Below are positions 56,878-64,000 of a DNA stretch of 64,000 nt, piece after piece; position 1 is the first letter of the stretch; every line of letters starts with the position of its first letter. This DNA comes from Pseudomonas pisciculturae (GTDB lineage Bacteria; Pseudomonadota; Gammaproteobacteria; Pseudomonadales; Pseudomonadaceae): contig NZ_JACVZE010000008.1 of NCBI RefSeq assembly GCF_015461805.1, forward strand, positions 1-64,000, read 5' to 3'. The position numbers were made by a program, and so were the translations under genes. Under the pieces are notes generated by a model. The model did not search any database, was not told the DNA's origin, and saw only the letters and a program-made list of their open reading frames with translations.

Positions 56878-59241
56878 ATGGTGAGTCGTGGTCCGGCTCG
56901 TTGTCTGTGGTCGTCGGTGGCAGTGGTGAGCGGGCTGTGGGGTGCACTGTTTGCGCTGCCAGGCGTGGCTGGCGACTTGCCGCCGCCGCCGAGCAGTATG
57001 GAGGCTGTCGCCGATGCGCAGTTGTTTCTGGAGCTGGTGGTCAACCAGATGGACACCGGCCGTGTCATCGCGGTCGAGCAACGGGCTGGGCAACTCTATG
57101 TGCCGGCCACCGCCTTGCAGGACGTGGGCATGAAGCTGCCCGGCGAACCCACAGGCAGCGTGGCCCTGGAAAAAGTCCCCGGCCTGCACAGCGACTACGA
57201 CAGCAATGGCCAACGCCTGTTGTTGGACGTGCCGCCATCGTGGTTGCAGGAACAGTTTATCGGTAACCGCAACACTTACCCGCGCACCCCGGCGATGAGC
57301 AGCTTTGGTGCCTTGCTCAACTACGACCTGTATTTCAATGACACTGATGAAGGCGGCAGCTACCTCGCCGCCTGGAACGAACTGCGGCTATTTGATAATT
57401 GGGGCACCTTGTCCAACACCGGGCAATACCGCCAGACCCTGGCCGGCGGCATCAGCAACAGCACCCTCAACAACGGCTATCGGCGTTACGACACCACTTG
57501 GCGTTTCTCCGACGATGAGCGAATGCTCACCTACGAGGCCGGTGATGTGATCAGCGGTTCGTTGCCCTGGAGCAGTTCGGTGCGCCTGGGCGGGGTGCAG
57601 CTGTCGCGGGACTTTGCCGTGCGGCCGGACTTGGTGACGTACCCCTTGCCACAATTTGCCGGCGAGGCGGCGGTGCCGTCGTCGGTTGACCTGTTTATCA
57701 ACGGCTACAAATCCGAAAGCGCACAGCTGCAACCGGGCCCCTACACCCTGACCAACGTGCCGTTTATCAATGGCGCGGGCGAAGCGGTGGTGGTGACCAC
57801 CGATGCCTTGGGTCGCCAGGTATCGACCACGGTGCCGTTCTACGTCACCAGTACGTTGTTGCAACAAGGCCTGACGGATTTCTCGGTAGCGGCCGGGACC
57901 TTGCGGCGGGACTACACCGTTCGGGACTTTGCCTACGGCCCAGGCGTGGCCAGCGGTACCTTTCGTTACGGCTATTCCGACAACCTGACCCTGGAAAGCC
58001 ACGCCGAGGCCGCCAGCAACCTGACCCTGGGCGGGCTGGGCGGCAATCTGCGCTTGGGCAACTTCGGCGTGCTCAACAGCGCCGTCAGTCAAAGCCAGTT
58101 TGAGGGGCGCACCGGCCAGCAACTGAGCCTGGGCTATCAGTACAACAGCACGCGCTACAGCTTGTCGTACCAGCGGGTGGAGCGGCGCGACGAGTACGCC
58201 GACCTGACCCTGGTGGACACCCCTTACGCCAGCCTGAGCAAGCGCAGTGAACAGGTGACCCTGAGCCTTAACCTGGAACGCTTCGGCAGCCTGGGCCTGG
58301 GCTATTTCGATGTGCAGGCGTCGGATGACTCGCGCACACGCCTGCTCAACCTGAGCTGGAGCAAACCGCTGTGGCGCAATACCAGTTTTTACCTGTCGGC
58401 CAACCGCGAGATCGGCGACAGCAACTGGGCCATGCAGGCGCAGTTGGTGATCCCGTTCGACCTCAATGGCAGCCTGGCCGTGAGCAGCGAACGCGGCAAG
58501 GACGGCGCCAGTCGCCAGCGCGTCAACTACAGCAGCGCGGTGCCCAGTGAAGGCGGCGTGGGTTACAACCTCGGCTACGCCCAGGGCGATGGGCCCACCT
58601 ATCGCCAGGCCGACCTGACCTGGCGCCTGCAATCGGTGCAATTGCAGGCGGGCGTGTACGGCAGCAGCGATGCCCAGACCCGTTGGGCCGATGCCAGCGG
58701 CTCGTTGGTGTGGATGGGCGGCGACACCTTTGCCGCCAACCGCATCAACGATGCTTTTGTGGTGGTGAGTACCCAAGGGTTTGCCGGGATCCCGGTGCGC
58801 TACGAGAACCAACTGGTGGGCCAGACCGACCGCAACGGCAAATTGCTGGTGCCGTGGAGCAGCGCCTACTACCGCGCCAAGTACGAAATCGACCCACTGA
58901 ACCTGCCGCCCAATATCCAGAGCCAGAATGTGGAACAGCGGGTGTCGGTGCGGCGCGGCAGTGGCTACCTGCTGGAGTTTCCGCTGCGTCGGGTGCTGGC
59001 CGCCAGCGTCACGCTGGTGGACAGCCAGCATCAGGAACTGCCCCTGGGCAGCCTGGTGGTGCATGAGCAGAGCAGCCAGCAGGCGGTGGTGGGTTGGGAT
59101 GGCTTGGTGTACCTGGACAATCTGGCGGCCCATAACACGTTACAGGTGACCCTCGGTGAAGGGCGAACCTGCCAGGCGACGTTTGATATCGATGAGCAGC
59201 AACAAGACGTGCCTTTGATCGGGCCGTTGGTGTGCCAATGA
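56878..59241 (+). CDS. Outer-membrane pilus usher (CsuD-like)
   Basis: The 787-residue usher has a signal peptide (MVSRGPARCLWSSVAVVSGLWGALFALPGVAG), an N-terminal substrate domain, and a 24-strand barrel with a plug (NYDLYFNDTDEGG, FINGYKSESAQLQPGPYTLTNVPFINGAGEAVVVTTDALG). The C-terminal domain has a disulphide (GEGRTCQATFDI ... GPLVCQ). It exports and orders the pilins. The start is uncertain: ATG 56878 gives the cleanest signal, but ATG 56854 or 56848 is possible. It belongs to the archaic usher branch. Confidence 0.88.
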   Translation: MVSRGPARCLWSSVAVVSGLWGALFALPGVAGDLPPPPSSMEAVADAQLFLELVVNQMDTGRVIAVEQRAGQLYVPATALQDVGMKLPGEPTGSVALEKVPGLHSDYDSNGQRLLLDVPPSWLQEQFIGNRNTYPRTPAMSSFGALLNYDLYFNDTDEGGSYLAAWNELRLFDNWGTLSNTGQYRQTLAGGISNSTLNNGYRRYDTTWRFSDDERMLTYEAGDVISGSLPWSSSVRLGGVQLSRDFAVRPDLVTYPLPQFAGEAAVPSSVDLFINGYKSESAQLQPGPYTLTNVPFINGAGEAVVVTTDALGRQVSTTVPFYVTSTLLQQGLTDFSVAAGTLRRDYTVRDFAYGPGVASGTFRYGYSDNLTLESHAEAASNLTLGGLGGNLRLGNFGVLNSAVSQSQFEGRTGQQLSLGYQYNSTRYSLSYQRVERRDEYADLTLVDTPYASLSKRSEQVTLSLNLERFGSLGLGYFDVQASDDSRTRLLNLSWSKPLWRNTSFYLSANREIGDSNWAMQAQLVIPFDLNGSLAVSSERGKDGASRQRVNYSSAVPSEGGVGYNLGYAQGDGPTYRQADLTWRLQSVQLQAGVYGSSDAQTRWADASGSLVWMGGDTFAANRINDAFVVVSTQGFAGIPVRYENQLVGQTDRNGKLLVPWSSAYYRAKYEIDPLNLPPNIQSQNVEQRVSVRRGSGYLLEFPLRRVLAASVTLVDSQHQELPLGSLVVHEQSSQQAVVGWDGLVYLDNLAAHNTLQVTLGEGRTCQATFDIDEQQQDVPLIGPLVCQ

Positions 59242-59264
59242 GGGTGTGAGCAAGGAGCGCGCGG

Positions 59265-60260
59265 GTGAGGGGCAAGGGATGGCTATACAGTGTGTTGAGC
59301 GTTGCCGGCGTGGGTATTTCGAGCCCGGCGCTGGCCCTGTGCGGGGTGGCGGTAACGACGCCGGCGGGTTTTGGCTCGGTCAGTTCGGTCACTGTGAACA
59401 CCACCTCGCAAGGCAGTTCGACCTTGAACGGCGGGTTGAGCTGCGGGCAGTCGCTGATCGCCCTGGGCACCAACGATCACTTTTACCTGACCGTTTCCTC
59501 GTTGACGGCGGGGATGGTCGGTCCTACCGGCGATGTGATCCGCTATACGGTCTATGGCAATAACACCACCAGCTATCCCATCGCGCGTAACACGCTGTTT
59601 GACTTCGGGCCTAATGGCATCGCCACCGCCGCGGGGCTCTTGACCGGCCCGGGCAATAAGTCCTTGCCGCTTTACTTGGGCAGCATCACTGGCAGCAATG
59701 TGGCGGCGGGGGTCTACACCGAAGTCTTGAACCTGGCGTGGTCCTGGGACTATTGCGTCGGCTTGGGTGTGGGCACGTTATGTGCGGTGCGCGATAAAAA
59801 CCTGACGCCCCAGACCCGTACGTTGACCGTCACAATGACGGTGACCAATGACTGCCAGATCACGGCACCGGCCATCAGCTTTGGCAGCGCCCCGGTGATC
59901 AGCGGTTTTGCCACCGTGACCGGGCAGGCCAGCGTCTCTTGCACCAAGGGCAGCACCTACACCGTGGGCATGAGCGACGGCCAGAACCCGGTTGCCGTGG
60001 GCGGGCGCCGGCGGATGATTTCGGGCAGTAATTACTTGGCCTACGACATCTTCAAAAGCGCCGGCGCCACCCGATGGGGCAGCGTCGGCGCGGCTCGGCG
60101 CGACAGTTCAACCGCCGAAATCAACCCCGGCAATGGCCTGGGCACTGGCACGGGGGTGGGCAGCCAGGTGTACAACTACAACGCGAAAATCTACACCGAC
60201 CAGACCACGCCGCCGGCAGGCACCTATATCGACAACGTGGTACTCGATGTGGGTTTCTAG
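59265..60260 (+). CDS. Two-domain SCPU tip adhesin (CsuE-like)
   Basis: The 331-residue protein starts at GTG 59265, with AAGGAG 8 bases before it. It has a signal ending SSPALA and two SCPU-type domains: an N-terminal lectin-like tip domain (residues about 24-190) and a C-terminal pilin domain (NDCQITAPAISFGSAP ... GTYIDNVVLDVGF). CsuE-type tips mediate attachment to abiotic surfaces through hydrophobic loops. It is the last gene of the pilus operon, convergent with the anti-sigma gene and overlapping it by 4 bases. Confidence 0.85.
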   Translation: MRGKGWLYSVLSVAGVGISSPALALCGVAVTTPAGFGSVSSVTVNTTSQGSSTLNGGLSCGQSLIALGTNDHFYLTVSSLTAGMVGPTGDVIRYTVYGNNTTSYPIARNTLFDFGPNGIATAAGLLTGPGNKSLPLYLGSITGSNVAAGVYTEVLNLAWSWDYCVGLGVGTLCAVRDKNLTPQTRTLTVTMTVTNDCQITAPAISFGSAPVISGFATVTGQASVSCTKGSTYTVGMSDGQNPVAVGGRRRMISGSNYLAYDIFKSAGATRWGSVGAARRDSSTAEINPGNGLGTGTGVGSQVYNYNAKIYTDQTTPPAGTYIDNVVLDVGF

Positions 60261-60994
60261 AAACTCAGCAGCGGTGTGGCAGGCTGGTTTTCAGGGCTGA
60301 CCATCGCGTAGTTGTAGCCGCCGCCGGACCAATATTGGGCGCGCAAGCCGTCTGCACTGCGATTGCCCCGCGGCAGAAAGCCGTTATCCGGGCCGGGTGG
60401 GCGGATGTAGAAGCTGATGCGCCGACCGTTTTGATCCTCATACAGCACCATTGCCGCCGCGCCTTGATCGGTGGTGAGCAAACGCCCGCTGATCGGCGTG
60501 AACCCGGCAGCGCTCAAGTCCGGCAGGCGGTGGGCCTGGTTGAAGTAACGGTCGAGCCAGGCCTGCATGGTGCCGCCACCCTGGGCCTTGAAATCGGCGG
60601 GCATGATGCCGTCCTGGGCAAACAGGCGGTAAGCCTGCATCGCATCGGCCATCGGCAGCAGCGGTGGTTGCGTGGCTTCGCGGGCATGCCAGCCGCCGAG
60701 GCCGCCGAGGCTCACGGCAATCAGCAACACCGCCGCTGTGGCGAACTGCCGGCGTGTTTGATGCTTGATGCGTTGGCGTATCAGCGCCGGGTCCAGGTCT
60801 GGGTTGGCCGGCTGTTGCAGGGTGCCGCCCAATGCGGCGCGCAGCGATTGCGCATCCTGTTGCCAGGCATGCACCTGGGCCGCGACGTCCGGGTGGGCCG
60901 CCAGCCAGGTTTCAAGGGCACGTCGATCGCTCTCCTGGAGCTGGTGATCGACATAGGCGTGCAAATCGCGTTCGTTGGGGGGCAGGCTGATCAT
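60257..60994 (-). CDS. Membrane anti-sigma factor
   Basis: The 245-residue protein has a cytoplasmic N-terminal anti-sigma domain (ERDLHAYVDHQLQESDRRALETWLAAHPDVAAQV, residues 8-42), one membrane helix (residues about 84-102, ATAAVLLIAVSLGGLGGW), and a periplasmic domain ending in GGYNYAMVSPENQP. It lacks the HxxxCxxC zinc motif, so it is not a ZAS-type sensor. Its start overlaps the sigma gene's stop (ATGA). It presumably holds the ECF sigma inactive until a periplasmic stress. Confidence 0.9.
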   Translation of the reverse strand: MISLPPNERDLHAYVDHQLQESDRRALETWLAAHPDVAAQVHAWQQDAQSLRAALGGTLQQPANPDLDPALIRQRIKHQTRRQFATAAVLLIAVSLGGLGGWHAREATQPPLLPMADAMQAYRLFAQDGIMPADFKAQGGGTMQAWLDRYFNQAHRLPDLSAAGFTPISGRLLTTDQGAAAMVLYEDQNGRRISFYIRPPGPDNGFLPRGNRSADGLRAQYWSGGGYNYAMVSPENQPATPLLSF

Positions 60995-61497
60995 TTGAGT
61001 ATCCGCAGAGAAGGGCTGGCAATTTCGCCATCACTGAGTTGACGCAGGGCTTGGCGCGCCCTCGACAGGCGCGACATCACGGTACCAATGGGCACCTCAA
61101 GGATCTCGGCGACCTCCTTGTAGCTCAAGCCCTCCACCGACACCCACAGCAGCAGCGCACGTTGCTCGGTGTTGAGTTGGTCGAAGGCTTGCAGGGTCGA
61201 TTGGGCGATCACCGTACGTTCCACCGATGGCTGCGCGTCATCGCGACCGGTAAAGAACTCCAGCATGCGCGCATAGCGCCGGGTGCGGCGGTGCGCGTCG
61301 AGGAACTGTCGGTAGAGGATCGAGAACAGCCACGCGCGCAGATCGCCTTCGATGCGCTTGTCGGCCCAGCGCGTGATCGCGCGTTCAAGGGTCGATTGCA
61401 CCAAGTCGTCGGCGCTGCTGGCGTTACGGGTCAGGGACACGGCAAAGCGCCGCAGCCTGGGGATGAGTTCACGTAACGGTTCGTCGAGTTCGTGCAT
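60991..61497 (-). CDS. ECF RNA polymerase sigma factor
   Basis: The sigma factor is about 168 residues, with region 2 (RFAVSLTRNASSADDLVQSTLERAITRW ... LRAWLFSILYRQFLDAHRR) and region 4 (LLLWVSVEGLSYKEVAEILEVPIGTVMSRLSRARQALRQ). The start MHELDEPLRELIPRLRRF at 61497 is chosen. A longer frame back to 61596 would cross the sigma's own promoter. Its promoter (61533-61557) and that of the catalase operon share GGAAT-N16-CGTC, indicating autoregulation and direct control of 61677-63295. Confidence 0.92.
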   Translation of the reverse strand: MHELDEPLRELIPRLRRFAVSLTRNASSADDLVQSTLERAITRWADKRIEGDLRAWLFSILYRQFLDAHRRTRRYARMLEFFTGRDDAQPSVERTVIAQSTLQAFDQLNTEQRALLLWVSVEGLSYKEVAEILEVPIGTVMSRLSRARQALRQLSDGEIASPSLRILK

Positions 61498-61532
61498 GGG
61501 AATCTGGCTGGTCACTACGCTGGGACTAGGGA

Positions 61533-61557
61533 GACGTGCGGCGTTGAAGGTTATTCC
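61533..61557 (-). promoter_or_regulatory. ECF-type promoter of the sigma/anti-sigma operon
   Basis: Read on the minus strand: GGAAT (61557-61553), 16 bases, CGTC (61536-61533). This is the classic ECF -35/-10 pair at ideal spacing, 36 bases before the sigma start codon. Confidence 0.72.
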
Positions 61558-61596
61558 CGGTCTTTGCAAAAAATCGGCAAATAAATCGAAGGCCAA

Positions 61597-61621
61597 GGAA
61601 TAGACCCGTGCGGCGTTCGTC
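61597..61621 (+). promoter_or_regulatory. ECF-type promoter of the catalase/cytochrome operon
   Basis: GGAAT (61597-61601), 16 bases, CGTC (61618-61621), 55 bases before the catalase-like start. Motifs and spacing are identical to the divergent site at 61533-61557. Confidence 0.75.
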
Positions 61622-61676
61622 TTAATGCTCCGACCTTATGTTTCACCCCTAAGGCCTTTGGCCCTGGAGTTCCTTC

Positions 61677-62759
61677 ATGGTAGATCAGTCATCACCGCCC
61701 CGTCCCCCCTTAAGCACCGCGAGCCTGATCGCACGCCTCGTGGGTATCGGCGCCGTGGTTGCGGTTGTTGCGGGGGCGTTTGCCTACGTCAACGGCACCC
61801 TTGACCCACAACGCCTGCGCCCGAAAACCTTGGTCAATGCCCTGGAAACCAACAACGGCGTGCACCCAGGTTTTCGCCGCAACCATGCCAAGGGCGTGTG
61901 CGTGGCCGGGTATTTCGAGAGCAGTACGCAGGCCCGTGCTTACTCCAGTGCCCAGGTGTTCAGCGAAGCCAAGACGCCGGTGATCGGCCGGTTTGCCTTG
62001 CCCAGCGGCAACCCCTACGCACCGGACAGCAGTGTGCCGATCCGCAGCTTTGCCCTGCAATTCAGCCAGGCCAATGGTCAGCAATGGCGCACCGGGATGA
62101 ACAGCATGCCGGTGTTCCCGGTGGGTACGCCTGAAGCCTTCTACGGTTTGCTCAAGGCCGGCGCGCCGGACCCAGCCACGGGCAAACCGGACCCGGCGGC
62201 GATGCCGGCGTTTTTTGCGGCCCATCCCGAGACGGCGGCGTTTCTAGCCTGGGTCAAGACGGCCAAACCGTCGGCCAGCTATGCGACTGAAACCTATAAC
62301 GGCATCAACGCGTTTTACCTGGTGGGCGCCGATGGCAAGCGTCAGGCGGTGCGTTGGGGCGTGGTGCCACAGAGCCAGGACGCAGCAGGCGATAGCGCGC
62401 CGGCCGGCGGCGACTTCCTCGAAAAAGACCTGGTGCAGCGCCTGTCTGCCGGGCCGCTGCGCTGGCAGTTGAACATGACCCTGGCCAACCCCGGCGACCC
62501 GCTGGACGATGCCAGCAAGACCTGGACCGGTGAACACAAGGTGCTGAACGCCGGCACCCTGGTGCTGCAAAGCAGCCAGCCGCAGGCCGACGGTGATTGC
62601 CGCGACATCAACTTCGACCCGCTGATTTTGCCCAGCGGCATCCAAGCCTCCAATGACCCGCTGCTGGCGGCACGTTCGGCGGCCTACGCCAGTTCGTACC
62701 TGCGCCGCGCCGGCGAAGTCAGCCCGTTGCACAACACTCCACAGGAGTCGAAGCCATGA
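61677..62759 (+). CDS. Membrane-anchored catalase-family peroxidase (SrpA-like)
   Basis: The 360-residue haem protein has an N-terminal membrane helix (residues about 18-38) that places the enzyme in the periplasm. The catalase core is shortened. The distal histidine motif is in RRNHAKGVCVAGYFE (about residue 69), and the proximal haem tyrosine motif RxxxY is in AARSAAYASSYLRR near the C-terminus. It probably detoxifies peroxide or an organic peroxide in the periplasm, with electrons from the cytochrome b561 encoded next (4-base overlap). It is under the ECF promoter at 61597. Confidence 0.88.
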   Translation: MVDQSSPPRPPLSTASLIARLVGIGAVVAVVAGAFAYVNGTLDPQRLRPKTLVNALETNNGVHPGFRRNHAKGVCVAGYFESSTQARAYSSAQVFSEAKTPVIGRFALPSGNPYAPDSSVPIRSFALQFSQANGQQWRTGMNSMPVFPVGTPEAFYGLLKAGAPDPATGKPDPAAMPAFFAAHPETAAFLAWVKTAKPSASYATETYNGINAFYLVGADGKRQAVRWGVVPQSQDAAGDSAPAGGDFLEKDLVQRLSAGPLRWQLNMTLANPGDPLDDASKTWTGEHKVLNAGTLVLQSSQPQADGDCRDINFDPLILPSGIQASNDPLLAARSAAYASSYLRRAGEVSPLHNTPQESKP

Positions 62760-63295
62760 ATGCCCAACCCCGGTTTTTCGCCCCGTTGGCGCGCCTGTTG
62801 CACTGGCTGATGGCGCTTATGGTCATCGCCATGCTGTTTATAGGCGCGGGTTTGGCGGCGTCGGTTTCAGAGCGATACGAATGGTTGATTCACCTGCACA
62901 AGCCCTTGGGGATCGCGATTCTGGCACTGGTGATCGTGCGGCTGGTGGTGCGTTTTTCCACCCGCCAACCGCCGTTGCCCGCAGACCTGCCATTGTGGCA
63001 AGTGCTGGCGGCCAAGGCGTCCCATCTGGTGCTCTACGGCCTGATGCTGGTGTTACCGCTATTGGGTTGGGCGATGATTTCAGCCGCCGGAGACCCGGTG
63101 ATGCTCAGCAGCTCGGTGCAGTTGCCGGCGTTGGTGGGGGCCAATGCGCCGTTGTTTGCGGTGTTGCGCAAGGCCCATGGTTACCTCGCCTACCTGCTGT
63201 TCTTGACGGTGCTGGTGCACCTGGCGGCGGCGTTGTTCCATGGGCTGATCCGGCGTGACGGCGTGCTGCAAAGCATGACCGGGTCCAAACCCTAG
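62756..63295 (+). CDS. Cytochrome b561 partner of the catalase-like peroxidase
   Basis: The 179-residue protein has four membrane helices with haem-ligand histidines (LLHWLMALMV, LIHLHKPLGI, ASHLVLYGLM, LVHLAAALFHGL). Its ATG overlaps the catalase-like stop (ATGA), so the proteins are made together. It likely passes electrons from the quinol pool to periplasmic peroxide reduction. It is a different paralogue from the b561 at 46621. Confidence 0.92.
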   Translation: MNAQPRFFAPLARLLHWLMALMVIAMLFIGAGLAASVSERYEWLIHLHKPLGIAILALVIVRLVVRFSTRQPPLPADLPLWQVLAAKASHLVLYGLMLVLPLLGWAMISAAGDPVMLSSSVQLPALVGANAPLFAVLRKAHGYLAYLLFLTVLVHLAAALFHGLIRRDGVLQSMTGSKP

Positions 63296-64000
63296 CGCAG
63301 GCGGCCGACGATATCGGCGATGCTGCTTAATACGTCCTTGCCCAATTGCAGCGAGCGCTTCCCCGACCAGCCCGTCAGGGGGTTGGGGGCGTCGTTGTTG
63401 TCTTTGAACGGCATTTCCAGGGTCAGGGACAGGCAGTCGTATTGCTCGCCCACGGCGTTGCAGGCCAACGTCATGTTGGCTTCACCCGGCAGGTCGCGGG
63501 TGTAGCCGTGGGTGGTCTGGAAGTCTCGGGTCAGTGAGCTCAAGTGGCTGCGAAAGTGTTTCTCCAGGCCGGCAATGCGGGGTGTGTAGCCGGGGTTGCC
63601 TTCGCAGCCGGCGGTGAATACGTAGGGGATTTCCTCGTCACCGTGGATATCGAGGAACAGGTCCACGCCGTACTTTTCCATCTGCTGCTGCACGAACAGC
63701 ACTTCGGGGCTGATCTCCTGGCTGGCGCTCTGCCAGGCGCGGTTAAGGTCCTGGCCCATGGCGTTGGTGCGCAGGTGGCCATGGAAGGCACCGTCCGGGT
63801 TCATATTGGGCACCAGGTAAAGGTCGGCGACCTTCAGCAACTTTTTCATCTCGGCGTCGCCGTCTTGTTGCAGGCGCTCAATGATGCCTTCCATAAACCA
63901 TTCGGCCATGTGTTCGCCGGGGTGTTGCTGGGCGATGATCCAGATCTTGCGTTGACCTTCACCGCCCTTGCCGCGACGCAACAGTTGGATATCGCGGCCT
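63292..64000 (-). CDS. M14-family zinc carboxypeptidase, 5' end outside window
   Basis: The visible 236 residues are the C-terminal part of a carboxypeptidase of the cytosolic-carboxypeptidase (CCP/AGBL-like) branch. Zinc ligands are in QQHPGEHMAEWF and FLDIHGDEE, and the catalytic glutamate is in LTLEMPFKDN. The frame continues open to the right edge (...GRDIQLLRRGKGG), and the N-terminal domain lies beyond it. It is convergent with the cytochrome gene, with a 4-base stop overlap. The substrate is unknown. Confidence 0.9.
   Translation of the reverse strand, partial: GRDIQLLRRGKGGEGQRKIWIIAQQHPGEHMAEWFMEGIIERLQQDGDAEMKKLLKVADLYLVPNMNPDGAFHGHLRTNAMGQDLNRAWQSASQEISPEVLFVQQQMEKYGVDLFLDIHGDEEIPYVFTAGCEGNPGYTPRIAGLEKHFRSHLSSLTRDFQTTHGYTRDLPGEANMTLACNAVGEQYDCLSLTLEMPFKDNNDAPNPLTGWSGKRSLQLGKDVLSSIADIVGRLR

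Noticed and set aside
53873-60260. Spore coat genes
   Set aside because: The spore-coat-U label is only a domain name. The chaperone, usher and tip genes show an archaic pilus, and Pseudomonas does not sporulate.

Overview
The window is chromosomal DNA of a fluorescent-group Pseudomonas, most like the P. fluorescens lineage. The evidence is high G+C, dense short operons, many REP/REPIN palindromes of the P. fluorescens type between genes, and the conserved block folD - tRNA(Arg, His, Leu, His) - tig - clpP - clpX - lon - hupB - ppiD. About 51 protein genes (two cut by the window edges), four tRNAs, eleven REP/REPIN loci and one insertion-sequence end can be supported.

Region by region: 1-3.7 kb holds the end of an IS3-family element, an OprD-type porin with a FadR-type operator, copCD, and a TetR-type regulator. 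3.8-11.5 kb is a reductive pyrimidine-degradation cluster: preT-preA, hydA, an NCS1 importer and a beta-ureidopropionase-like amidohydrolase. These import uracil or thymine, reduce it, open the ring and remove the carbamoyl group; the TetR/RutR-like protein is the likely regulator. 11.6-12.1 kb is a RAYT transposase gene flanked by REPINs. 12.3-18.1 kb is an RND efflux operon. 18.3-20.8 kb has small envelope genes, a C39-like protein lacking its catalytic residues, and pbpG. 21.0-22.8 kb is an AraC regulator divergent from an alpha/beta hydrolase, with composition unlike its surroundings.

22.9-33.5 kb is the conserved housekeeping block of folate metabolism, tRNAs and protein quality control. 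It includes a convincing RpoH promoter before lon and a structured RNA candidate between hupB and ppiD. 33.5-36.6 kb has an MFS transporter, a LysR regulator and a DUF2242 lipoprotein.

36.6-41.3 kb is the most unusual part. A stand-alone homodimeric E1 2-oxoacid dehydrogenase lies divergent from a MarR regulator. Next comes an orphan gene matching only the C-terminal half of E1, then a 28-residue acidic micro-gene. The same TTGCAATTGCAA palindrome lies before both E1-type genes, so the MarR protein probably controls both.

41.3-53.7 kb holds an AraC/degenerate-nitrilase pair, fadH, a PLP desulfhydrase/deaminase family gene, a cytochrome b561, a phosphonate unit (phnX, phnW, LysR), a YebC-family gene, an LRR protein kinase and zapE. 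53.8-60.3 kb is a complete archaic (Csu-type) chaperone-usher pilus operon. 60.3-63.3 kb is an ECF sigma/anti-sigma pair divergent from a membrane catalase-like peroxidase and cytochrome b561. Matching GGAAT-N16-CGTC promoters face both ways between them. The window ends inside an M14 carboxypeptidase gene.
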